A stretch of DNA of 7,111 nucleotides from Campylobacterales bacterium (GTDB taxonomy: Bacteria; Campylobacterota; Campylobacteria; Campylobacterales; QNZT01). Each line of letters begins with the position of its first letter. The first letter of the stretch is position 1. The DNA lies in the NCBI GenBank assembly GCA_015662615.1, contig DQTU01000201.1, forward strand, positions 1 to 7,111. Direction: 5' to 3'. The notes under the pieces were generated by a model that made no database searches, was not told where the DNA came from, and worked only from the letters and a program-made list of their open reading frames with translations. Shown one piece after another: positions 1-6,158 of the stretch. Both the position numbers and the translations under genes were made by a program.

Positions 1-336
1 ATGAAAATTCGGTTAAGATTGTAGCATAAGCTGAGAAATTTTGAAGGGAATTAGATTTTTTTTGAGTTGTCTTGACTTTTGGGGTAGTATAGAGTTTCAT
101 AAAAATTATATTAAAACTTTGAAAAGCGATATTGGGTTTTTTAGAAATGAAGCAAAAACACTACAGCTGAAGGCAAAATATCCACTTGAAAAGCAGACAA
201 AAGATTTACAACATGAGGGAGAGATGTTAATTCTAGCGATAAGTAAGCATAATCAAAAGATATGGCAAGAGCGAACAGAAATTTTGAAACTTCTGTTAAA
301 ATTGCAAAATATTAGTGGGGTTCAAATCTTGCCTTC
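1..336. other. Left-edge stretch without an identifiable gene
   Basis: Apart from the doubtful plus-strand frame at 41-376, I see no recognisable gene, RNA or repeat family here. The first bases contain only a seven-codon ATG frame that stops at 22-24. One perfect 7-bp inverted repeat (274-280 with 291-297, loop of 10) lies downstream of addA, but no T-run follows it on either strand, so it is not a convincing terminator. If addA transcription ends here, the signal is not an obvious intrinsic terminator. Confidence 0.5.
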
Positions 337-376
337 TCAGACGGTAAATAACTCTATCTCTGTATCGCGAACATAG
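41..376 (+). CDS. Hypothetical small helical protein, or gene remnant
   Basis: This is an open frame of 111 codons that I do not recognise. Its only upstream start is a TTG at 41; an in-frame TGA at 32-34 prevents extension, and the first in-frame ATG is at 224-226, preceded by GAGG at 215-218, which would give a roughly 50-residue product. The predicted protein is rich in Lys, Leu, Glu and Gln, and residues of about 25-90 look strongly alpha-helical, possibly coiled coil. There is no signal peptide, clear membrane span or catalytic motif. Its last 40 bases overlap the 3' end of addA on the opposite strand (convergent). The composition is protein-like, but the weak start and overlap leave three readings open: a small lineage-specific gene, a decayed 3' fragment, or chance. 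Reality is uncertain. Confidence 0.3.
   Translation: MKGIRFFLSCLDFWGSIEFHKNYIKTLKSDIGFFRNEAKTLQLKAKYPLEKQTKDLQHEGEMLILAISKHNQKIWQERTEILKLLLKLQNISGVQILPSQTVNNSISVSRT
274..297. repeat. Short perfect inverted repeat downstream of addA
   Basis: AACAGAA at 274-280 is matched by TTCTGTT at 291-297, giving a 7-bp AT-rich stem with a 10-nt loop, 40 bases past the addA stop. There is no T-tract on either side, so I do not call it a terminator. It could modestly protect an mRNA 3' end, or be chance in AT-rich sequence. Confidence 0.3.
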
Positions 377-3057
377 CAGAGATAGGCATCAACATCTTTG
401 TCCACGATTTTTGTAATTGCATTTTTATAATGCACAACTTGTGTAACATGTTCATTTTTTCTAGTTTGTGAGCTTTTATAATCGATAACAATCCACTTAT
501 CCTCATGTTCTATAAGTAGATCAAGCTGTTTAAGTTCACCCTTAAATGAAATAGGCTGCTCTTTAAAGACTTTTCCATTTACAAGTGAGAGAAAAGGTTG
601 ATGAGATAAGAGCCCTTCTACTCTTTTTTTAATCTCTTCACAGCGATGGGGTTCTAAAAATATTTCATATCGGTTCTTCATAGCCCAGTAGGCATCTTCG
701 ATATGCTCATGTTTAAATGATTCTATAATTTCAAGCATGTAGTGAAGTGCAAGTCCAAAGTGCATCGCTTCAAAATCTTGCTTTTTACTCTTTTCAGCTT
801 TTAATTTTTCTTCTTGAAGCCCTAGTTTCATTTTTTCATATTTTAACTCTGCTTTAGCCTGCATAGATTTTTCTATTTTAGTCGCTGTAATTGCACCGAT
901 TTCACTGTTGGTTAGGCAAAGCAGGGAAAATGATGAATCTTTCTCATTTTGACACACTACAAGTGACTCTTTAGCTCTTGTGAATGCAACATAGAGAAGG
1001 TTTAGTGCATCTTCTGCTGAGAGTTTTTTTTCTGCTTCTAGTGCATTGGCATATTTTTTATCAAAGTAGTCTCTGTTTTTGATACGAACATGGATATCTT
1101 GAAGTTCAATGTCATTATATTCAAAAATTAGTGAGGATCTATCAGCACCTTTCTTTTTAAAACGGTCACTGACTATCACATGGTCAAACTCCAAACCTTT
1201 TGATTTATGGATGGTTAAAATCTTTATTCCTTCCTCTTTCTTTGAAGGAGAATCAACGCTTAACGCTTCTGATTCAAATAAAAAGGCTTCTATATCTTTG
1301 TAGTTTGAGATAAGCTCTAAAAATTTAAAAAGTGCTTTATTGTTACTGTATAGTTTAAAGTTGTTGATGATGTTTTTAACCAGTGTTAATAAATTTTGAT
1401 GTCTGTTAAATTGAGAGATATCAAGTTTCTCATCCCATGCTAAACCAAGAGCTGTTAGAAAATTTGCTTTGTACAGCTCATGTTTAAAGTAGAGATATTT
1501 TAAAAACTCTATGATAGCAGAAACAATAGGGTCATTAATCAATTTTGAGCTAGTTTGTGTTGTGATTTTTAGACTATCATCTTTGTCCAATAGTGCCTCT
1601 TCAATGACAAATGCATCACTATTGGTATAAGTAAGGATTGCAATATCTGTGGGGTTTATCCCTGATTCTAAAAGCATAAATGTATTTTCAACGATTTCTT
1701 CAAGCAGTTCTTCCGATGTTGACACTTTTACAAAACCTTTTGTTGCATCGCCCATAAAGTGTTGGTCTTTATATCCCGTTATTTTATCTCTAAAACTATC
1801 ATTTACAAAATTGACGATATTTGCATGGCTTCGGTAATTGGTAGTAAGTGCCAAAAGTGAAACATCATAATCTCTTTGCACATGATGAAAAAGCTCTTTT
1901 GCTCCTCCACGAAAACGGTAGATGGATTGTTTGATGTCACCTACATAAAAGAGTGTTTTAAATGCTTTTGTGCCAATTCCCGAACTTATCTCATCTAAAA
2001 TAGGCTCTAGGATTTTGTATTGGATGACATTGGTATCTTGAAACTCATCTATGAGGATATGGTCTATCTTTGCATCTAGTCTAAAGTAGAGAAATTCACA
2101 ATCTATGTTTTCACGAAGTAGTTCAAAAACGCTATTTGTAACATCATTGAAAGCTAGTTTGTTTTGTGCGATATTTTGTGCTCGTTTACTCTCTTTGTAT
2201 ATCTTATAAAGTTCCATGTAGCTCTGTTTGAGATAAACATCTTTGTTTGTGAAGTATATAGTTAGTGCTTTTTTTAGCTCTTGAAAAATCTCATCAACAC
2301 GAGGTGTAAAACAGTTTCTAAACCAGTGATATTCTAAAGTATCTTTTAAAATCCAAGTTTTCTTCAAAAGGTCATCAAAATCTTTAACAAAGATAGCTTT
2401 TTTAGCGCTATCTGAAAGTGTATCACATGAGAGGAACAAGTCTTCAAGTTGTCTTGCAAGTGCTAAAATTTCTCTTTCATTATTTGGACTACCCTCTTTT
2501 ATTGTGATATTCTTAAGTTCGCCATCTTTAGCATAGAGGTTGTCCAAAAATGTGAAGATAGAGCCTAGTTTTTTACTCTCACGAACGGCAAATTTGATAA
2601 GGTCTTTATATTTATCTTGTTGCTTTACTCTTCTCAAAAAGCTTTCGATAAATTTTTGTTCATCTGCATCCTCCTCGATTTGGAAGTCTGGCATGAGTGC
2701 AAGATTTAGTGAAAATTTTCTTAAAATTTGTGTGAAAAATTTATCAATAGTAGAGATTTTCAAATCACTTTGTAAAAAGTTATTGTAAATTTTTGCACGC
2801 TTGGTTAGGATTTCATCTTTTGATAAACCCGTAGTTTTACTTATCTCGTCAAGTTCTGCATCTCTGTTTGGATATTCGAGCTCTTTAAGAACGGTATTTA
2901 TTCTCTGACGCATCTCATTGGCGGCTTTATTTGTAAAAGTAAGGGTTAAAACGGAACTTGGTTTCGCACCTTTGTATAAAAGTGATATATACCTGATAAC
3001 CAATGCAAATGTTTTTCCACTTCCTGCACTTGCCTCATAGGCTAAATGTTTCTCCAT
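337..3057 (-). CDS. addA: AddA: RecB-like helicase-nuclease subunit of AddAB
   Basis: AddA is the motor and one of two nucleases of AddAB, the cytoplasmic enzyme that unwinds and trims DNA at double-strand breaks so that RecA can load. All superfamily 1A (UvrD/RecB) motifs are visible: Walker A ASAGSGKT at residues 9-16, motif Ia around 38-50, Walker B ILIDEFQDT at 334-342, motif III with GD-Q-R at 373-382, motif IV NYRSH at 407-411, motif V around 613-629 (TIHKSKGLEF) and motif VI around 688-697 (YVAFTRAKES). A C-terminal PD-(D/E)XK nuclease follows: His772, Asp846, Asp859-Tyr-Lys861 and Gln873-x3-Tyr877. At 906 aa it is shorter than Bacillus AddA (about 1,230) but fits the compact epsilonproteobacterial type. 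The ATG overlaps the addB stop by one base (TAATG), with AGGA seven bases upstream, so translation is probably coupled. Annotations often call this family 'RecB-like helicase'. The gene looks complete and functional. Confidence 0.93.
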   Translation of the reverse strand: MEKHLAYEASAGSGKTFALVIRYISLLYKGAKPSSVLTLTFTNKAANEMRQRINTVLKELEYPNRDAELDEISKTTGLSKDEILTKRAKIYNNFLQSDLKISTIDKFFTQILRKFSLNLALMPDFQIEEDADEQKFIESFLRRVKQQDKYKDLIKFAVRESKKLGSIFTFLDNLYAKDGELKNITIKEGSPNNEREILALARQLEDLFLSCDTLSDSAKKAIFVKDFDDLLKKTWILKDTLEYHWFRNCFTPRVDEIFQELKKALTIYFTNKDVYLKQSYMELYKIYKESKRAQNIAQNKLAFNDVTNSVFELLRENIDCEFLYFRLDAKIDHILIDEFQDTNVIQYKILEPILDEISSGIGTKAFKTLFYVGDIKQSIYRFRGGAKELFHHVQRDYDVSLLALTTNYRSHANIVNFVNDSFRDKITGYKDQHFMGDATKGFVKVSTSEELLEEIVENTFMLLESGINPTDIAILTYTNSDAFVIEEALLDKDDSLKITTQTSSKLINDPIVSAIIEFLKYLYFKHELYKANFLTALGLAWDEKLDISQFNRHQNLLTLVKNIINNFKLYSNNKALFKFLELISNYKDIEAFLFESEALSVDSPSKKEEGIKILTIHKSKGLEFDHVIVSDRFKKKGADRSSLIFEYNDIELQDIHVRIKNRDYFDKKYANALEAEKKLSAEDALNLLYVAFTRAKESLVVCQNEKDSSFSLLCLTNSEIGAITATKIEKSMQAKAELKYEKMKLGLQEEKLKAEKSKKQDFEAMHFGLALHYMLEIIESFKHEHIEDAYWAMKNRYEIFLEPHRCEEIKKRVEGLLSHQPFLSLVNGKVFKEQPISFKGELKQLDLLIEHEDKWIVIDYKSSQTRKNEHVTQVVHYKNAITKIVDKDVDAYLCYVRDTEIELFTV
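354..385. repeat. 9-bp inverted repeat inside the addA 3' end
   Basis: CTATCTCTG at 354-362 is perfectly complementary to CAGAGATAG at 377-385, with a 14-nt loop. It lies within the last codons of addA and contains the stop of the convergent plus-strand frame (TAG at 374-376). There is no adjoining T-run, so it is not a standard terminator, but it could be a bidirectional 3'-end structure between converging transcripts. Confidence 0.35.
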
Positions 3058-5399
3058 TATAAAATCCTATCGCAAATTTTGATATAGGGGCAATAAGTAC
3101 ATTTTTTCATATCATCTGTCATGGTAAAATTGTGCTCGTTATTTTTAAGCTCTTCAAGTTTTTGGTATAAAATATCAAGTTTAGTATCAAAAAAATTATC
3201 TTCTATTAAATTTCCATTGTTTAAATCATAATAATAACTCTGGAATACTTCACCTTTTTGAGAGGCTAAAAGATGGTAAAATTGCAGTTGAAAATTGCTT
3301 GAGTTTTCTAATGATTTTTGTGAATCTTTAGGGATTTTTCCACTTTTATAATCTATCACTTCTAAAAAATTATCTTTTTGATCTACTCTATCAATTTGTC
3401 CGCTAAGGGTAAATCCATCATGTTTTATGCTAAATTTTTCTTCAATATATTTTACTTTATACCCCTCTTTGGCTCTTTTGATTTCATTGGCTGCAAAAGG
3501 TTTTAATTTTTCAAGCCATAAGTCCACCAAAAAACGAAGACTTGCTTGTTTTTCACTTTCTTGGTAAAGATAGGATTGTATCTCAAATTGAAGTTCTTCT
3601 TCATCAAAATAAGCATCTTTTTTTTCATAAGCTGACTTCAAAGCATCATGTAATAAAATCCCTATAATCCTATCGCTATTCTCTTCTTTGGGGATTTCTA
3701 CAGCTTCAATCTTTTTAATATATTTAAAATAGTAAGACCTTTTACAGTCAAGATATGTTTTTAGTGCTGTGGCTGAAAGTTTTACCTTACTAAAGTCATA
3801 TGTTAATTTTAAATCTTCTTTCTGGTAATGTACACAAGGGCGATGCGTATCAAATAAAATGGAGTCAAGTTCATAAAGATTATCACTGTTTTTAGGGATA
3901 TTTAACTCATCTAAAAACCGTGATGGCTGGTTTTGCTCATCTTCGACATAGGATATAGATACTTCTTTTGCATGGTCAAATACTCTCTGATAATAATACT
4001 TTTGTAGATTTTCCCTATCGATTGAAGTTGGAAGACCCGCTAAAAACCTAAGTTCACTTGATAAAAACATGTCCTTTTGACTACTTAATGGGACAACTCC
4101 TTCATTAAAATCAACGATGATAACCGCTTCAAATGAAACGCCTCTAGTTTCAAGAACTTCAAGAACTGTGATTTTTCCACCTCTTGTGTCGTCAAGTGTT
4201 CGAGTTGATAGTCGGTTTAAAAATAGATGCAAAAGTTTATGAAAAGGTTGATGTTTTAGGTTTATGAAAAGTTTAGAAAACAGATGTAGTTCTTCATTGT
4301 AGATAAGTGTTGCTTCATCATCTTTATCTTCTATAAGTCCACTAAACATGGCTTGGAGCTCTTCAACACTAAGCTTTTTATTCCATTTTTCATAAGAGAG
4401 TTCGAGTTGCTCAATATCTACACCATGTCTTTGTAATCTATGTTTGCCCTCTAAATCTCTATCGGTAAAATAATCATATTGAGCTGAAAGTTTTTGATAA
4501 AGAGGTGTTGTTTTGTAGCTAAATCCCATGGCAAAGTTGAAGTTGTTTTCATCATCAAACAGATCAAGTAGTTTTGCAAATGAGCCGTTGGGAAGAATTA
4601 CCGCAATATCTTTAGGGAGAATTCCAAGGTTTATATAGTCATAAATCTTTTTCTTTATAAATGCGACTTGTGTTATCTGGTTTTCACAAGATTGTATTAC
4701 AAAGTTTTTTTTGTTATCTGAATTTTTTACAGAAGAGATAATGGATTTATTTGATAAATCAATGATGTAATCATGTTTCTTTTCAAGATCGATACCAAGT
4801 TCTTTGAATTTTTGTACCATTTTTGCATTGAAGCTATTTGTTGTTATATAGATTTTGATTGGAACAATTTTAGCAATTTCTAAAAAGAGATTAAATTCAA
4901 AATTATTTAGATATCCCTCAAGATGCAACTCTATCTCTTCAAATATACTCAAGTAGGCATGGTTTATTTTATATAGAGAGGGCAGGGTAATTTTATCAAT
5001 ATAGTTTTTTTCACTCAGAAGTTGTTTATACTTATCTAGTAAGGTTTCTAATATTTCAATGTGCTCAGAGTAAGATCCATAAGTGTCATATGAGTCTAAC
5101 TCTTTTATATCTACTAACTCAACAGAGAGTTCATCAAAAAAACTAAAAAGAAATTTTGAGTTTTTTAAAAAAGTAAAAAATTCTCGATCAATATGAAGTT
5201 TTTTAAAAGTTGAAAAAGCGGAAGCTTCATTGAGTATCTGAGTTCGTGTATCTTGGTCGATAAAAGTTCTGTTTTGTACTACAACCGCTTTTTTTTCAAA
5301 TTCACCGATTGAGATAATTTTTGGTAAAAGTCCATCAGTTAAGAGTTCATTTTGCACTCTTGCTCTGATGGCTCTGGAAGTTGGGTAAATTACCAACAT
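3057..5399 (-). CDS. addB: AddB: inactive-helicase/nuclease subunit of AddAB
   Basis: AddB is the partner of AddA in the heterodimeric break-resection enzyme. The N-terminal helicase-like region is degenerate: where a Walker A would sit there is only YPTSRA (residues 5-10), with no GKT, so it should not hydrolyse ATP. A motif V-like vestige (TRGVSFEAVIIVDFNEG) is at about 418-434. The C-terminal nuclease domain looks intact: His584, Asp670, Asp683-Tyr-Lys685 and Gln704-x3-Tyr708. It is stapled by four candidate 4Fe-4S cysteines: Cys552 before the domain and Cys767-x2-Cys770-x5-Cys776 at the extreme C-terminus. This cysteine layout is the hallmark of AddB-type nucleases. Length is 780 aa, typical of the compact Campylobacterota form. 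The ATG is the first possible start, because an in-frame TAA lies three codons upstream at 5406-5408. The leader is formed by the terminal repeat of a mobile-like element, so expression may depend on that insertion. Similarity outside the nuclease is low, as usual for AddB. Confidence 0.88.
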   Translation of the reverse strand: MLVIYPTSRAIRARVQNELLTDGLLPKIISIGEFEKKAVVVQNRTFIDQDTRTQILNEASAFSTFKKLHIDREFFTFLKNSKFLFSFFDELSVELVDIKELDSYDTYGSYSEHIEILETLLDKYKQLLSEKNYIDKITLPSLYKINHAYLSIFEEIELHLEGYLNNFEFNLFLEIAKIVPIKIYITTNSFNAKMVQKFKELGIDLEKKHDYIIDLSNKSIISSVKNSDNKKNFVIQSCENQITQVAFIKKKIYDYINLGILPKDIAVILPNGSFAKLLDLFDDENNFNFAMGFSYKTTPLYQKLSAQYDYFTDRDLEGKHRLQRHGVDIEQLELSYEKWNKKLSVEELQAMFSGLIEDKDDEATLIYNEELHLFSKLFINLKHQPFHKLLHLFLNRLSTRTLDDTRGGKITVLEVLETRGVSFEAVIIVDFNEGVVPLSSQKDMFLSSELRFLAGLPTSIDRENLQKYYYQRVFDHAKEVSISYVEDEQNQPSRFLDELNIPKNSDNLYELDSILFDTHRPCVHYQKEDLKLTYDFSKVKLSATALKTYLDCKRSYYFKYIKKIEAVEIPKEENSDRIIGILLHDALKSAYEKKDAYFDEEELQFEIQSYLYQESEKQASLRFLVDLWLEKLKPFAANEIKRAKEGYKVKYIEEKFSIKHDGFTLSGQIDRVDQKDNFLEVIDYKSGKIPKDSQKSLENSSNFQLQFYHLLASQKGEVFQSYYYDLNNGNLIEDNFFDTKLDILYQKLEELKNNEHNFTMTDDMKKCTYCPYIKICDRIL
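3065..3068 (-). promoter_or_regulatory. addA ribosome binding site within addB
   Basis: AGGA on the minus strand lies seven bases before the addA ATG and inside the last codons of addB. With the TAATG stop/start overlap it fixes the addA start and points to translational coupling of the two subunits, which suits a 1:1 heterodimer. Confidence 0.6.
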
Positions 5400-5432
5400 A
5401 TAAACTTACCTGCCTTAAATTCCCTCTTTTGA
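5400..5432. repeat. Left copy of 33-bp terminal inverted repeat
   Basis: It is an exact reverse complement of 5637-5669. It begins next to the addB start codon (ATG at 5399-5397) and supplies that gene's ribosome binding site. Pairing stops at both ends: 5399 does not match 5670, and 5433 does not match 5636. Confidence 0.9.
5409..5416 (-). promoter_or_regulatory. addB ribosome binding site inside the inverted repeat
   Basis: On the minus strand AAGGCAGG precedes the addB ATG; the proximal AGG is nine bases from it, within the usual range. The whole site belongs to the 33-bp terminal repeat of the element next door, whose other copy (5637-5669) is perfectly complementary. If both copies are on one transcript, the site is buried in a long duplex, so translation from read-through RNA may be inhibited. 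Confidence 0.5.
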
Positions 5433-5528
5433 CAAGTGGGAAGTCGTTGTAGATTGAATAAAATAGTTGTAGGACTGCTTTTTGCAATTCAAAACTATTT
5501 TGTTTAATATACGGCGACTTCTCACTTG
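5433..5528 (+). repeat. Arm A: long imperfect hairpin inside the element
   Basis: CAAGTGGGAAGTCG at 5433-5446 pairs with 5515-5528, and the stem continues nearly unbroken to a TTTTT loop at 5479-5483. Read on the plus strand, the imperfections are mostly G-T wobbles (5439/5522, 5447/5514, 5448/5513, 5456/5505, 5459/5502, 5473/5489), with one C-A (5475/5487) and one G-A (5452/5509) mismatch. On the minus strand the same six positions would be A-C mismatches, so the plus-strand fold is the better one. Confidence 0.7.
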
Positions 5529-5538
5529 CCCTTCGGGT

Positions 5539-5635
5539 GGACTTTAAAGCTGTCATCTTTACCCATTTAAAATCTCGCATTACCTATGGCTAGGACTTCG
5601 ATTTTAAATGACTAAATCTAACAGCTTTAAAGTCC
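5539..5635. repeat. Arm B: nested inverted repeats inside the element
   Basis: GGACTTTAAAGCTGT at 5539-5553 is the perfect complement of 5621-5635 (15 bp). Further in, TTTA 5558-5561 pairs with TAAA 5613-5616, CATTTAAAATC 5564-5574 pairs with 5600-5610 (11 bp), and CCTA/TAGG closes a TGGC loop at 5583-5594. The internal loops are symmetric, giving one rod-like arm. Confidence 0.75.
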
Positions 5636-5636
5636 C

Positions 5637-5669
5637 TCAAAAGAGGGAATTTAAGGCAGGTAAGTTTAT
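5637..5669. repeat. Right copy of 33-bp terminal inverted repeat
   Basis: It is an exact reverse complement of 5400-5432. It begins immediately after the fixH stop codon (TAA at 5672-5670 on the minus strand), so the element fills the fixH-addB gap precisely without damaging either reading frame. Confidence 0.9.
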
Positions 5670-6158
5670 TTAGTTTGTAGCATTTACCTCAAGTTTGTTA
5701 TATGCGACTAGGTCATTGATAGAAACTCTTGATTGAATTTGCCATCTTCCTAACTCTTTGACCTCAAATGGCTCAAATTTGTATATGCCATTCTTATGTG
5801 CTACTGCCACAAGCGTTTTATCTGTTGATGTTGTGTGTGGTCGTGTGACAACGATATCAACTGTTGCACCATTTATCGCAGCATTTTGTTTATCTGTGAT
5901 TTTCATCTCTACTGTATTATTACCAATTATAAAATCTTTTTGTTCAATATTGATCTTATATTTGGCTTCAAATGCCCGTTGACTCATAATTATCTCATTG
6001 ATATTTTCATCTACATCTTGATACTTTGCAAAGTAGGTATTATCCATCTCTACTGGTAAACTTTGAGCTATTTTTACAGTCCAGACACATGCACCTGCTA
6101 TCGTCATGATTGAGGCTATAATGCCTATTGGCCATACTATTGGGTTTATTTTACTCAC
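5670..6158 (-). CDS. fixH: FixH/CcoH family cbb3 oxidase assembly protein
   Basis: FixH (CcoH) is a membrane-anchored protein needed for assembly or stability of cbb3-type cytochrome c oxidase, the high-affinity terminal oxidase of microaerobic respiration. The 162-aa product has one N-terminal membrane span (about residues 8-30, starting PIVWPIGII) and a periplasmic part. Asp/Glu-rich residues of about 38-55 (ending YQDVDENINEI) are followed by a beta-rich domain to the C-terminus, ending with a region (GIYKFEPFEVKELGRWQIQ) of the kind seen in FixH proteins. The start is GTG; AAGGAA at 6165-6170 lies at ideal spacing, and the start overlaps the preceding gene's stop by eight bases (GTGAGTAA), implying coupling. 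Its place behind a DUF4006 gene supports the call. The stop is directly followed by the inverted-repeat element. The assignment rests on topology, length and context more than on a single diagnostic motif. Confidence 0.8.
   Translation of the reverse strand: MSKINPIVWPIGIIASIMTIAGACVWTVKIAQSLPVEMDNTYFAKYQDVDENINEIIMSQRAFEAKYKINIEQKDFIIGNNTVEMKITDKQNAAINGATVDIVVTRPHTTSTDKTLVAVAHKNGIYKFEPFEVKELGRWQIQSRVSINDLVAYNKLEVNATN

Larger units (their letters stand above)
5400..5669. mobile_element. MITE-like element with long inverted repeats and nested arms
   Basis: This 270-bp unit is bounded by a perfect 33-bp inverted repeat (5400-5432 and 5637-5669). Its interior folds almost completely. Arm A spans 5433-5528: 5433-5446 pairs with 5515-5528, 5447-5451 with 5510-5514, 5453-5468 with 5493-5508, and the tip 5472-5478 with 5484-5490. 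A mini-hairpin CCC-TTC-GGG sits at 5529-5537. Arm B spans 5539-5635: 5539-5553 pairs with 5621-5635, 5564-5574 with 5600-5610, and 5583-5586 with 5591-5594. The arms abut with 0-1 unpaired bases, giving a four-way junction. No intact transposase is present. A TA at each outer end (5401-5402 and 5667-5668) would fit a TA target duplication as made by IS630/Tc1-mariner enzymes, but TA also lies within the repeat, so this is ambiguous. I infer a non-autonomous dispersed repeat; a structured RNA or a REP-like single-stranded DNA element are alternatives. Confidence 0.7.

Noticed and set aside
274..297. Possible rho-independent terminator of addA
   Set aside because: The 7-bp AT-rich stem has no following T-run on the minus strand, so it fails the basic criterion; kept only as an inverted repeat.
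319..328. GGTTCAAATC, like the T-loop of a tRNA
   Set aside because: The flanking bases do not form a T stem, and no acceptor, D or anticodon arm can be assembled upstream. Not a tRNA or a supported attachment site.
5429..5457. Consensus-like TTGACA on the plus strand with a TAGATT 15 bases on
   Set aside because: The -10 match is weak, the spacing is short, and the plus strand leads into the element and then antisense to fixH with no gene to serve. Insufficient for a promoter call.
5347..5580. 77-codon minus-strand frame overlapping the addB start
   Set aside because: It lies mostly inside the inverted-repeat element and then runs 53 bp into addB in another frame. No ribosome binding site or known domain was seen. 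It is best explained as chance coding potential of the repeat.
5400..5669. CRISPR array or tandem repeat
   Set aside because: Repeats here are inverted and nested, not direct and regularly spaced; no direct repeat array was seen anywhere in the window.
5758..6059. Plus-strand open frames antisense to fixH
   Set aside because: They have no plausible start signals or recognisable domains, while the minus-strand FixH frame explains the sequence; similar antisense frames within addA were dismissed for the same reason.
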